DNA of 30,809 nucleotides from Actinomycetes bacterium (GTDB lineage Bacteria; Actinomycetota; Actinomycetes; Mycobacteriales; Mycobacteriaceae), in NCBI GenBank assembly GCA_023460175.1, contig JAEWRC010000206.1, positions 1 to 30,809 of the forward strand. Direction: 5' to 3'. The notes beneath the pieces were generated by a model. That model was not told the origin of the DNA, made no database searches, and was given only the letters and a program-made list of their open reading frames with translations. The translations under genes and the position numbers were made by a program. Each line of letters starts with the position of its first letter. The stretch's first letter is position 1. Below are positions 8,401 to 15,721 of the stretch, one piece after another.

Positions 8401-9197
8401 CGGGCGCGGCGCACGATGTCCTCGTAGGCCGCGATGAACTGCCCGAAGCCCATGGTTTCGCAGTTCTTGATGGCGGCGACCACCAGCGTGCGCTTGTCGC
8501 CTGACTGCAGGTCGATCGCCAGGCCCAGGTTGGTATGGGCCGGGGTGACCACATTCGGCTTCCCGTCGATCTCGGCGAAGTGCCGGTTCATGTTCGGGTA
8601 GCTCTTGACCGCCTGCACCAGGGCGTAGCCCAGCAGGTGGGTGAAGCTGATCTTGCCGCCGCGGGTGCGCTTGAGGTGGTTGTTGGCGACGATGCGGTTG
8701 TCGATCATCACCTTGGCCGGGATGGCCCGCACGCTGGTCGCCGTGGGCACCTCCAGCGAGGTGTTCATGTTCTTGACGATGGCGGCCGCCGCGCCGCGCA
8801 GCACCTGGGTCGCGTCCTCGGCAGCCTCGGCGGCCTTCGCCGCCGGCTTGGCGGGCTTGGCCGCGGGCTTCGACTTGCCCTTGGCCGGCGCGGACTCCTT
8901 GGCGGGGGCCTTGTCCGTCTTGTCGGCCTTGGCCGGCGCGGAACTCTTGGTCTGGCTGTTGGACTGCTGCGGCTTGGCCGGCGGCGCGGGCGCGGGCTCG
9001 GGCGGCGCGGTCGGAGCAGCCTTGCCGTTGCCGGTCGACGAGGGCTCGGCCGTCTCGGCCTGCACGGGTTCCGGGTTGTAGTCGACGAGGAATTCGTGCC
9101 AGCTCGGGTCGACCGAGGACGGATCGTCGCGGAACTTGCGATACATCTCCTCGACCAACCACTCATTCTGGCCGAATGGTGAACTTGTGCTGCTCAC
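5439..9197 (-). CDS. kgd: Multifunctional 2-oxoglutarate decarboxylase/dehydrogenase
   Basis: This 1252-residue thiamine-diphosphate enzyme is the actinobacterial form of the 2-oxoglutarate dehydrogenase E1 component, fused to an E2-type succinyltransferase domain. It acts in the TCA cycle with lipoyl E2 and E3 partners encoded elsewhere. In order: a short helical N-terminus (SPFGQNEWLVEEMYRKF), an Ala/Pro/Lys linker of about 90 residues, and the acyltransferase domain with DHR at residues 340-342 (STYDHRVIQG). The E1 domains follow, with GMPHRGRLNVLAN, GDAAFAGQGVVAETL, NNQVGFTT, the transketolase-like middle and the C-terminal ISRRAMSAPSSGSSKVHA. GTG 9197 is chosen because TSSPFGQNEW matches the family N-terminus and GAGGCGAG lies about 9 nt upstream. 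An in-frame extension to 9326 is Arg-rich and unlike the family. In mycobacteria this activity is known to be inhibited by the FHA protein GarA. It matches Rv1248c closely. Confidence 0.98.
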   Translation of the reverse strand: MSSTSSPFGQNEWLVEEMYRKFRDDPSSVDPSWHEFLVDYNPEPVQAETAEPSSTGNGKAAPTAPPEPAPAPPAKPQQSNSQTKSSAPAKADKTDKAPAKESAPAKGKSKPAAKPAKPAAKAAEAAEDATQVLRGAAAAIVKNMNTSLEVPTATSVRAIPAKVMIDNRIVANNHLKRTRGGKISFTHLLGYALVQAVKSYPNMNRHFAEIDGKPNVVTPAHTNLGLAIDLQSGDKRTLVVAAIKNCETMGFGQFIAAYEDIVRRARDGKLTAEDFSGVTISLTNPGTIGTVHSVPRLMAGQGTIVGVGAMEYPAEFQGASDERIAELGIGKLITLTSTYDHRVIQGAESGDFLRTIHQLLLDDDFYDEIFLELGIPYEPVRWRTDNPDSVTDKNARVIELIAAYRNRGHLMADIDPLRLDNSRFRSHPDLDVVTHGLTLWDLDREFKVDGFTGSEYKKLRDILSVLRDAYCRHIGVEYTHILEPEQQQWLQERVEIKHEKPTVAQQKYILSRLNAAEAFETFLQTKYVGQKRFSLEGAETIIPMMDAAIDQCAEHGLNEVVIGMPHRGRLNVLANIVGKPYAQIFTEFEGNLNPSQAHGSGDVKYHLGASGTYIQMFGDNDIEVSLTANPSHLEAVDPVLEGLVRAKQDLMDKGDGDDGFAVVPLMLHGDAAFAGQGVVAETLNLALLRGYRVGGTIHMIVNNQVGFTTSPEFSRSSEYCTDVAKMIGAPIFHVNGDDPEACVWVAKLAVDFRQKFKKDVVIDMLCYRRRGHNEGDDPSMTQPAMYDVIDRKRGVRKSYTEALIGRGDISMKEAEDALRDYQGQLERVFNEVRELEKHPIEPSESVESEQELNRGVDTSVDKSMLARIGDAHLAVPDEFTVHPRVKPVLEKRREMAYEGKVDWAFGELLALGSLVAEGKLIRLSGQDSRRGTFTQRHSVIIDRKTGEEFTPLQLLATNEDGTPSGGKFLVYDSALSEFAAVGFEYGYSVGNPQALVLWEAQFGDFVNGAQSVIDEFISSGEAKWGQLSEVVLLLPHGHEGQGPDHTSGRIERFLQLCAEGSMTVAMPSTPANYFHLLRRHVYDGIHRPLVVFTPKSMLRNKAAVSDLKDFTEAKFRSVLEEPTYEDGVGDRSKVKRVLLTSGKLYYELVARKNKDNREDIAIVRIEQLYPLPSRRLPATLERYPNAAEFFWVQEEPANQGAWPTFGLSLPELLPEKLTGIKRISRRAMSAPSSGSSKVHAVEQQEIIDEAFA

Positions 9198-9245
9198 AGC
9201 GGCTACTCGCCTCAATTCATCTCGTGATCTCTGGTCGGTTCTCCA

Positions 9246-9331
9246 CCGGCGGGCACCGCGCCGCGCCCGCCGGAGTGTTCGGCGTCGCATACCCGGCCCC
9301 GACCCGAGTTGTTTCGCCGAAATCAAGGCTA
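9246..9331 (-). promoter_or_regulatory. kgd leader: -10 candidate and GC hairpin
   Basis: The 195-bp gap between kgd and the next upstream gene holds TAGCCT on the minus strand (9326-9331), a candidate -10 giving a leader of about 120 nt. Within that leader CCGGCGGGC (9246-9254) pairs perfectly with GCCCGCCGG (9265-9273) across a 10-nt loop, about 50 nt before the start codon. It may be a structural or attenuating element. Nothing else was recognised in the gap. Confidence 0.35.
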
Positions 9332-9392
9332 GCCCCTGTGAGGCGAGTCAGGCCACGCAAGCAGGGCAAATCGCGAATTCCTCACACGGTCG

Positions 9393-10175
9393 TCAGGACG
9401 ACAGGGCATCGGGGGTCGGATCGGCGTCGACCTCGAGGGGCGGCAGCACCCGCAGCGCACCCGGCCACTGGGTGGGCGCGGGCCCGAACGCGTTGCGCGC
9501 GTTCTTGACGATGCGTTTGCCCATCAACCGGTTGCCGACCCCGCCGATGACGGCGCCGACGCCGACCGGAAGCAACTTGCCGAACATCAGGGCGCCGCGC
9601 TTGACCGTGTACTTCTTCACGAAGTACTTCATCAGCTTCGTATTGACCTGGGACAGCGCCGGCAGCGGCACGGTCGCCGCGCCCTCGCCCAACCAGGCCC
9701 CGTTGGTGCGGCCCGGTCCCAGCAGGCGTCCGACGGCGTTCTTGCCGTCGTCGCCGGCCAGCGCCCCGAGCACCAGCGTGCGGCGCCGCTCCTTGTCGTC
9801 CGCGGAGACGCCGTGCACCTCGGCGACCGACAGCACGTACACCGCGGTGGTCTCCAGGAACAGCGCCGTCTCACCGGCGATCAGCGACACCGCCAGCAGG
9901 GTGCCCACGCCCGGGACCAACGCGGCCGACCCGACGGCCGCGCCGCTGGCCATGACCGCGGCCAGGTAGTGCTTCTCGAGCTTGACGATGATCTCTTCGG
10001 GAGTGGCATCCGGTGACTTGTCGCGCAGCCGGCCCACGTAGGCGCGGATGGCCGGGGCCTGCAGCCGCGAACCGGTCTCGATCACCCGGGACAGCACATG
10101 GGCCGCGGCGCCGGGATCCTCGGCCTCGGTGGTGGCGGGCAGGTTCTCCGGGTTGCGCTTCTTACGACCGAACAT
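9393..10175 (-). CDS. Conserved mycobacterial membrane-associated protein (Rv1249c-like)
   Basis: This encodes 260 residues of unknown function. The N-terminus is charged (MFGRKKRNPENLP), followed by a helical region with TPEEIIVKLEKHY. Two hydrophobic stretches come next, AAVMASGAAVGSAALVPGVGTLLAVSLIAGETALFL and, later, LLPVGVGAVIGGVGNRLMG, a Gly-rich segment resembling membrane-embedded hairpins in EcsC-like proteins. I cannot assign a family firmly. ATG 10175 has GAGGAGG about 6 nt upstream, a strong ribosome binding site. It corresponds by position and length to Rv1249c. It lies upstream of kgd on the same strand with a 195-bp gap containing a separate promoter candidate, so co-transcription is possible but not required. 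A 24-bp palindrome overlaps its probable -10 box. Confidence 0.85.
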   Translation of the reverse strand: MFGRKKRNPENLPATTEAEDPGAAAHVLSRVIETGSRLQAPAIRAYVGRLRDKSPDATPEEIIVKLEKHYLAAVMASGAAVGSAALVPGVGTLLAVSLIAGETALFLETTAVYVLSVAEVHGVSADDKERRRTLVLGALAGDDGKNAVGRLLGPGRTNGAWLGEGAATVPLPALSQVNTKLMKYFVKKYTVKRGALMFGKLLPVGVGAVIGGVGNRLMGKRIVKNARNAFGPAPTQWPGALRVLPPLEVDADPTPDALSS

Positions 10176-10201
10176 GGGTTGCCTCCTCGCCGGGACTGCC
10201 T

Positions 10202-10225
10202 CGTTTCAGGCTAACCGCTGAAACG
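10202..10225 (-). promoter_or_regulatory. Palindromic operator over the Rv1249c-like gene's promoter
   Basis: CGTTTCAG (10202-10209) and CTGAAACG (10218-10225) form a perfect 8-bp inverted repeat with an 8-bp spacer. On the minus strand a TAGCCT -10 candidate (10208-10213) lies across the left arm and spacer, about 33 nt before the start codon. The size and position fit a dimeric repressor, perhaps of the TetR or MarR type. The divergent Bcr/CflA gene could share the control. Confidence 0.5.
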
Positions 10226-10330
10226 TAATGTCCAACGAATGCCGATGTGGGTGCGGTGCCGCGAAGTGAGAACGGTCACGGTTCTGCTCAATGGGAAGAA
10301 AATCTGTCCGTGCGCGCGCTGCTGACGTTC

Positions 10331-11569
10331 ATGGTGTCTGTGCCCCAAAGGCCGAGTCGCGTTCGCATGATCCTCGTCCTCGGCGCGTTGATCGCCCTGG
10401 GGCCGCTGACCATAGATATGTATCTGCCGGCGCTGCCGCGCATCGCCGAGGAGCTGGACGTCACCTCGTCGGTGGTCCAGTTGACGCTGACCGGCACGCT
10501 GGCGGGGCTGGCGCTGGGCCAGCTGCTCGTGGGCCCGCTGTCGGACTCGCTGGGCCGCCGCCGCCCGCTGATCGCCGGGGTGGTGCTGCACATGGTGGCC
10601 TCGCTGCTGTGCATGTTCGCCCCGAACATCACCGCCCTGGGCATCGCCCGCGGATTGCAGGGCATGGGTGCGGCCGCCGCCGCGGTGGTCGCCGTGGCCG
10701 TGGTGGGGGACCTGTTCACCGGGTCGACGGCGGCCGCCGTGCTGTCCCGGTTGATGCTGGTGCTCGGGGTCGCCCCGGTGTTGGCGCCGTCGCTGGGGGC
10801 CGTCGTGCTGCTCGAAGCGTCGTGGCGCTGGATCTTCGGCGCGCTGGTGCTGATGGCCGCGGGGCTCCTGCTGATCGCCGCGTTCGCGTTGCCCGAGACG
10901 CTGCCGGCCGCCCATCGCCGCCCGCTGCAGATCCGCGGCATCGTCACCACCTACGGCCAACTGCTGCGCGACGCGCGGTTCATGGCGTTGGTGCTGGTGG
11001 GCGCGTTGGCGATGGCCGGGCTGTTCGCCTACATCGCCGGCGCGGCCTTCGTGCTGCAGGAGCACTACGGCCTCAATCAGCAGGTGTTCGCGGTGGTGTT
11101 CGGCGCCGGCGCGGTGGCGCTGATCGCGGCCACCCAGTTCAACGTGGTGCTGCTCGACCGCTTCACCCCGCAGCGCATCGTTGTCTGCGCGTTGGCCGTC
11201 GCGACCCTGGCCGGCCTGGCGTTCGTCGCGGTCACCCTCACCCGGTTCGGCGGCGTGGTCGGCTTCCTGGTGCCGGCCTGGACGGTGCTGGCCTCGATGG
11301 GCTTCGTCATGCCCAACGCGCCGGCGTTGGCGCTGTCGCGGCATCCCGAGGCGGCCGGGACCGCCGCGGCCCTGCTGGGCTCGGCCCAGTTCGGCCTGGG
11401 TGCGGTGATCGCCCCGGTGGTCGGCCTGCTCGGCAACGACGAGCGCGCCCTCGCGCTGGTGATGACGGTCAGTGCGAGCCTGGCCCTGATCCTGATGTTG
11501 GTGGTCCGTCCGCAGCCCCAGCCCGTCGCGGCGGACCCCGTGGCCGAGGCGGTACCCGAACGCGCGTGA
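10331..11569 (+). CDS. Bcr/CflA-family drug efflux transporter (MFS)
   Basis: This 412-residue inner-membrane proton-coupled antiporter has about 12 hydrophobic segments. The signature region LGPLTIDMYLPALPRIAEEL in helix 1, with the acidic residue typical of Bcr/CflA, and the loop 2-3 motif GPLSDSLGRRRPL are both present. Related proteins export bicyclomycin, chloramphenicol, sulfonamides or cysteine-like compounds, and the substrate here is unknown. ATG 10331 gives a normal short N-terminus. GTG 10310, behind GGGAAG, is an alternative, and an earlier GTG at 10247 seems too long. It is divergent from the Rv1249c-like gene and followed by a GC palindrome. I do not recall this gene at the corresponding place in M. 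tuberculosis, so it is probably an insertion relative to that species. Confidence 0.92.
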   Translation: MVSVPQRPSRVRMILVLGALIALGPLTIDMYLPALPRIAEELDVTSSVVQLTLTGTLAGLALGQLLVGPLSDSLGRRRPLIAGVVLHMVASLLCMFAPNITALGIARGLQGMGAAAAAVVAVAVVGDLFTGSTAAAVLSRLMLVLGVAPVLAPSLGAVVLLEASWRWIFGALVLMAAGLLLIAAFALPETLPAAHRRPLQIRGIVTTYGQLLRDARFMALVLVGALAMAGLFAYIAGAAFVLQEHYGLNQQVFAVVFGAGAVALIAATQFNVVLLDRFTPQRIVVCALAVATLAGLAFVAVTLTRFGGVVGFLVPAWTVLASMGFVMPNAPALALSRHPEAAGTAAALLGSAQFGLGAVIAPVVGLLGNDERALALVMTVSASLALILMLVVRPQPQPVAADPVAEAVPERA

Positions 11570-11583
11570 CCCGCCGCGGCGGG
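11570..11583 (+). terminator. Short GC palindrome after the Bcr/CflA gene
   Basis: CCCGCCGCGGCGGG immediately follows the stop codon and is a perfect palindrome able to fold with a 4-nt loop. It is followed only by TTGT, so a terminator function is weakly supported. Confidence 0.35.
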
Positions 11584-11720
11584 TTGTACTGCGGTGGCCG
11601 AATCCGTAACGTCGCGCGGATTGTCCGGACCGGTCCGTACGGTGGGGATCCGGACGCCAGTGGCTACCATGCGTAAGGCCGGGACCACCCCGAGATGTTC
11701 CCCCGACGGCGTTGGAACCT

Positions 11721-11738
11721 GCCGACCATACGGTCGGC
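11721..11738 (+). promoter_or_regulatory. Inverted repeat upstream of the DHA2 transporter gene
   Basis: GCCGACC (11721-11727) and GGTCGGC (11732-11738) are perfect 7-bp arms around ATAC, 36 bp before the GTG start. This is typical of a TetR-family operator at an efflux gene, or else a leader hairpin. TACCAT at 11665-11670 is a possible -10 further upstream. The rest of the 205-bp gap shows no gene. Confidence 0.45.
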
Positions 11739-11774
11739 GCGGTGGCACGGCGACGCACGGACAAGGAACGTGAG

Positions 11775-14081
11775 GTGACGTCTGTGACGCCTCAGCAGAA
11801 GACGGTCGTCGACACGGTGCGCAGCCCGTGGCATGCCCTGTGGGCGATGATGATCGGCTTCTTCATGATTCTCGTCGATTCGACGATCGTGGCGGTCGCC
11901 AATCCGAGCATCATGGAGCAGCTGCACACCGACTACGACGGGGTCATCTGGGTCACCAGCGCCTACCTGCTGGCCTACGCCGTACCGCTGTTGGTGGCCG
12001 GCCGGCTGGGCGACCAGTTCGGGCCGAAGAACCTGTACCTGCTGGGCCTGGGCATCTTCACCGCCGCCTCGCTGTGGTGCGGCCTGTCGGGGTCGATCGA
12101 GATGCTGATCGCGGCGCGCGTGGTGCAGGGCATCGGTGCGGCGCTGCTGACCCCGCAGACACTGACGACGATCACCCGGATCTTCCCGTCGGATCACCGC
12201 GGCACCGCGATGGGCGTGTGGGGCGCGACGGCGGGGTTGGCGACGCTGGCGGGGCCCCTGGTCGGCGGGGTGCTGCTGGATCATCTGGGCTGGGAGTGGA
12301 TCTTCTTCGTCAACGTCCCGATCGGCATCGTCGGTCTGGCGCTGGCGGTCTGGCTGGTGCCGGTGCTGCCGACGCACAAGCACCGCTTCGACTGGCTCGG
12401 GGTGGCGCTGTCGGGCGCGGCGATGTTCCTGGTGGTCTTCGGCCTGCAGGAGGGCGAATCCCACAACTGGTCGGGCTGGATCTGGCTGATGATCCTCGCC
12501 GGCCTCGGCCTGATGGCGGGCTTCGCCTACTGGCAGGCGGTCAACAAGGCCGAACCGCTGATCCCGCTGCGCATCTTCACCGACCGCGACTTCAGCCTGT
12601 CCAGCGTCGGCGTCGCCATCATCGGCTTCGCGGTGACCGCGATGATCGTGCCGGTGATGTTCTACCTGCAGGTGGTGTGCGGGTTGACGCCGACGCGCTC
12701 GGCGCTGCTGATGGCGCCGATGGCGCTGGTGTCCGGGCTGTTGGCGCCGGTGGTGGGCCGCATCGTCGACCGGGCCCATCCGACGCCGATCATCGGCTTC
12801 GGTTTCTCCGTGCTGGCCATCGCGATGACCTGGCTGTCGGTCGAGATGACACCGACGACGGCGAACTGGCGGCTGGTGCTCCCGTTCATCGTGATGGGGA
12901 TCGGGATGGCGTGCATCTGGTCGCCGCTGGCGGCCACCGCGACGCGAAACCTGTCCCCGGAGTTGGCCGGTGCGGGCTCCGGGGTCTACAACACGACCCG
13001 CCAGGTGGGTTCGGTGCTGGGCAGCGCGGGCATCGCCGCGTTCATGACGTGGCGGATCGGCACGGAGATGCCGGCGGGATCGGCCGAGGCGCCCTCGGGC
13101 GAGGGCGCGGTCATGACGCTGCCCGAGTTCCTGCACGCGCCGTTCTCGGCCGCGTTGAGCCAGTCCATGCTGCTGCCGTCGTTCATCGCGCTGTTCGGGG
13201 TGGTGGCCGCGATGTTCCTGCTCGGCGCCCTGCGCTCGGCGCGCGAACCCGAACCGCGGCCCGACGGTTCCGAGCGGCGCACCGAGGTGCTGCCGGTCGT
13301 GACCGACCTTGCCGCCCCGGCCGGCCACGCGCAGTACGAGGGCCACGCGCAGGACCACGCGCAGTATGACGACCACGAGTACGACGAGTACGACACCGAC
13401 TATGACGACGGGTACGACGACGATGATTACGTCGAGTTCACCGTCCCCCGCGAGCCCGCAACGGAGCTCGCCGACAGCGACTACGCCGACGACGACTACG
13501 CCGACGACGACGCCAACGACTATGCCGACGCCGACTATGACTACGTCGATGACAGCGACACCGAACCGTTGAACACCCGGGTCGGGCACCCGGCGCCGGC
13601 CCCGGCGGAGGTGTGGCACAGCGCGCCGGTGCAGTCCTGGCACTCGCTGCTGGTCCCCGAGGTCGAACAGGTCGCCGACCCCGAGGGCACCCCCGACAAC
13701 CCTGCCGAGGCGCAGCCGATCGGGTTTGCGCACAACGGGTTCCACGTCGACGACGAGGAGCGGTTCCAGCCGCTGCCGCCGCCGTCGACGGTCACGGCCC
13801 GCCGCGACGCCGCGGAGTCGCACGGCCACACGTTCCAGCAACTCGCCGAGCACATCGACAGCCTCTCGGACAGCTTCGCGGACCTGTTCGAGGACGGCCA
13901 GGCCTCCTGGTCGGCCTTCGAGGTACCCGAGGATCGTCCGCGGCGGCATCGGTATCGCGAGGACAGCGTGTTCGACGCGTTCGGCGACCCGGGCGAGCAC
14001 GCCAACGGGCACCGGCGGCCCCGGCACTATCGCGAGGACCCCGACGACGGGGAGTCCTACGGCCGGCACTCGCGGCCGTAG
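11775..14081 (+). CDS. DHA2/EmrB-QacA-type MFS transporter with long acidic Asp/Tyr-rich tail
   Basis: This 768-residue protein has an MFS drug:proton antiporter of the 14-helix DHA2 family in residues ~1-485. Visible motifs include IGFFMILVDSTIVAVANPSI in helix 1, GRLGDQFGPKNLY in loop 2-3, and the GPLVGGVLLDHLGWEWIFFVN region that is typical of the family. A further ~280 residues follow the last helix and should be cytoplasmic. First comes a His-Ala-Gln tandem (CACGCGCAG three times, 13326-13364). Next is a D/Y/E-rich block (about residues 531-597), then two WHS motifs, a helix HTFQQLAEHIDSLSDSFADLFED, and twin YRED motifs near the end. GTG 11775 follows AAGGA at good spacing. Rv1250 occupies this place in M. 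tuberculosis and is, as I recall, near 580 residues. The substrate is unknown. Confidence 0.92.
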   Translation: MTSVTPQQKTVVDTVRSPWHALWAMMIGFFMILVDSTIVAVANPSIMEQLHTDYDGVIWVTSAYLLAYAVPLLVAGRLGDQFGPKNLYLLGLGIFTAASLWCGLSGSIEMLIAARVVQGIGAALLTPQTLTTITRIFPSDHRGTAMGVWGATAGLATLAGPLVGGVLLDHLGWEWIFFVNVPIGIVGLALAVWLVPVLPTHKHRFDWLGVALSGAAMFLVVFGLQEGESHNWSGWIWLMILAGLGLMAGFAYWQAVNKAEPLIPLRIFTDRDFSLSSVGVAIIGFAVTAMIVPVMFYLQVVCGLTPTRSALLMAPMALVSGLLAPVVGRIVDRAHPTPIIGFGFSVLAIAMTWLSVEMTPTTANWRLVLPFIVMGIGMACIWSPLAATATRNLSPELAGAGSGVYNTTRQVGSVLGSAGIAAFMTWRIGTEMPAGSAEAPSGEGAVMTLPEFLHAPFSAALSQSMLLPSFIALFGVVAAMFLLGALRSAREPEPRPDGSERRTEVLPVVTDLAAPAGHAQYEGHAQDHAQYDDHEYDEYDTDYDDGYDDDDYVEFTVPREPATELADSDYADDDYADDDANDYADADYDYVDDSDTEPLNTRVGHPAPAPAEVWHSAPVQSWHSLLVPEVEQVADPEGTPDNPAEAQPIGFAHNGFHVDDEERFQPLPPPSTVTARRDAAESHGHTFQQLAEHIDSLSDSFADLFEDGQASWSAFEVPEDRPRRHRYREDSVFDAFGDPGEHANGHRRPRHYREDPDDGESYGRHSRP

Positions 14082-14088
14082 CGTCGGC

Positions 14089-14838
14089 TCAGGCGGCCTT
14101 GACGCCGAGGGCCCCCAGCAGCGCCTCGCGGTGGGCCACGAACTGCGGATTGTGGTAATTGCGGGTGCTTTCCGCGGGAAATTCGAGCCGACGGTCCGCG
14201 ACGAAGCGGCCCCCGTCGAGCACCAGCACGCGGTCGGCCAGGGTCACGGCCTCGTCGACGTCGTGGGTTACCAACAGCACCCCGGGGCGGTACTTGGCGC
14301 ACAGATCCTCGAGCAGGCCGTGCATCCGGATCCGGGTGAGCGCGTCGAGCGCGCCGAACGGTTCGTCGGCCAACAGCAGCGCGGGGTTGCGCACCAGTGA
14401 GCGGGCCAGCGCGACCCGCTGTTGTTCACCGCCGGAAAGCGGATAGGGCCAAGCCTGTTCGCGGCCGGGCAACCCGACGTCGGCGAGCACCGCGGCGCCG
14501 CGTTCGGCGACATCGCGACCCGACAGGCCCAGCGTCACGTTGTCGAGGACCCGGGCCCACGGCAGCAGCCGCGAGTCCTGGAACACCACGGACACATTGG
14601 CCGAGACGAACAGGTCGCCGTCGCCGGCCACGCCGTGATCGAGGCCGGCCAGCGCGCGCAGCAGGGTGCTCTTGCCGGAACCACTGCGGCCCAACAGCGC
14701 AACGAACTCGCCCCGGTGGATGGTCAGGTCGACGGTGTCGAGGATCGTCGTGCCGCCGAAGGACCGGCTCAGCCCGCGCACCACCGCGACGGCGGCGGTA
14801 TCCTCGGTCTCGGTTAGTTGCCCAGGGCGCGTCGCCAC
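14089..14838 (-). CDS. ABC importer ATPase, SsuB/TauB/NrtD type
   Basis: This 249-residue cytoplasmic ATPase powers uptake through the neighbouring permease. Motifs in order are Walker A GRSGSGKST (Lys56), the Q-loop FQDSRLLPW that is typical of the nitrate/sulfonate/taurine subfamily, the signature LSGGEQQR, Walker B LLLADEPFGALD and the switch VTHDVDEA. GTG 14838 overlaps the end of the permease gene by 25 bp, implying translational coupling. It is the last gene of a four-gene unit (monooxygenase, binding protein, permease, ATPase). The stop is 7 bp from the converging DHA2 gene. The subfamily and the oxygenase partner point to an organosulfur compound, but the substrate cannot be fixed from sequence. 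Confidence 0.95.
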   Translation of the reverse strand: MATRPGQLTETEDTAAVAVVRGLSRSFGGTTILDTVDLTIHRGEFVALLGRSGSGKSTLLRALAGLDHGVAGDGDLFVSANVSVVFQDSRLLPWARVLDNVTLGLSGRDVAERGAAVLADVGLPGREQAWPYPLSGGEQQRVALARSLVRNPALLLADEPFGALDALTRIRMHGLLEDLCAKYRPGVLLVTHDVDEAVTLADRVLVLDGGRFVADRRLEFPAESTRNYHNPQFVAHREALLGALGVKAA

Positions 14839-15695
14839 GACAGCGCTCTCCTCTCGATCGCGCGGACGGCGTAGTCCCCGGCGAGCCCGAAGACCGCGTA
14901 CACCAGCAGGCCGACCACCACGACGTCGAGCTGGCCGTACAGCCGCGCCTGGGTCATCAGGAAGCCGATCCCGCTGGTGGCGTTGACCTGTTCGACGACC
15001 ACCAGGGCGGTCCACGAAATCGTCACGGCCAGGCGCAGTCCCGTGAAGAACCCGGGCAGCGCGCCCGGGATGGCGACCTTGCGGATGAACTGTGCCCGGG
15101 ACAGCCCGACGGTCTCGGCCAGCTCGACGTGGCGCAGGTCCACGCCCTTGAGCTGCGCGGTGGTGTTGATGTACACCGGGATCAGCACGCTGGTGGCGAT
15201 GATGATGATCTTCATGGTGTCGCCGATGCCGAACCAGATGATCGCCAGCGGGATGATGGCCAGCGTCGGAACCGCGCGCTTGACCTGGACCGGCCCGTCG
15301 ATGACGGCCTCGCCGATTCGGCTCAGCCCTGAGATCAACGCCAGCGCCAGCCCCAGAGCCACCCCGATGACCAGGGAGATCGCGGCCAGCTTCAGCGAGG
15401 CCAGGATGTTGGCCGGCAGCCGACCGTCCACCCACATCTGCTGCACGGTGCGGGCGATGTCCAGCGGATGCGGCAGCGTGTCCGGGTCGAGGAGACCCAG
15501 CTGCGAGGTGACGAGCCACAGGGCCACCAACAGCACCGGGCCCACCGCCAGCGACGCCGGGATGGCTCGACCCGGTCCCAGTCGTCGGCGACGCTGCGCA
15601 CCCGATCGGTGTTCGAGGTGCGGGTAGTCGGGCGACGCGGCGGCGGGCTCGGCGGTCAGGTTGTCGTCGGCGGTGAGGGTCGAGGTTGTGCTCAT
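14814..15695 (-). CDS. ABC importer permease, SsuC/TauC type
   Basis: This 293-residue integral membrane protein of the binding-protein-dependent transport family (BPD_transp_1) has about six hydrophobic segments. The coupling-helix EAA-type motif is visible as ELAETVGLSRAQFIRKVAIPGALPGFFTGLRLAV, which contacts the ATPase. The N-terminal ~45 residues are polar and disordered (MSTTSTLTADDNL...RRRRL) before the first helix. ATG 15695 is chosen as the most plausible start, although no strong ribosome binding site precedes it. An open frame continues upstream into the binding-protein gene but does not resemble a permease N-terminus. It is 26 bp downstream of the binding-protein gene and overlaps the ATPase gene. 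Confidence 0.94.
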   Translation of the reverse strand: MSTTSTLTADDNLTAEPAAASPDYPHLEHRSGAQRRRRLGPGRAIPASLAVGPVLLVALWLVTSQLGLLDPDTLPHPLDIARTVQQMWVDGRLPANILASLKLAAISLVIGVALGLALALISGLSRIGEAVIDGPVQVKRAVPTLAIIPLAIIWFGIGDTMKIIIIATSVLIPVYINTTAQLKGVDLRHVELAETVGLSRAQFIRKVAIPGALPGFFTGLRLAVTISWTALVVVEQVNATSGIGFLMTQARLYGQLDVVVVGLLVYAVFGLAGDYAVRAIERRALSWRRALGN

Positions 15696-15721
15696 GGTCG
15701 TTGCACCGTTCGGTCGGGGGA

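Noticed and set aside
5940..8504. Long plus-strand open frame of 854 codons opposite kgd
   Set aside because: It is the high-GC antisense shadow of kgd: composition is Val/Gly/His/Leu-rich with no family motif, while the minus strand encodes an unmistakable Kgd.
9198..9326. N-terminal extension of kgd to a TTG at 9326
   Set aside because: The extension is Arg-rich, carries the leader hairpin, and is absent from the family. GTG 9197 has a proper ribosome binding site.
13326..13364. Three CACGCGCAG repeats as a possible CRISPR or minisatellite
   Set aside because: They are in-frame His-Ala-Gln codons within the acidic tail of the DHA2 transporter, too short and too irregularly spaced for an array.
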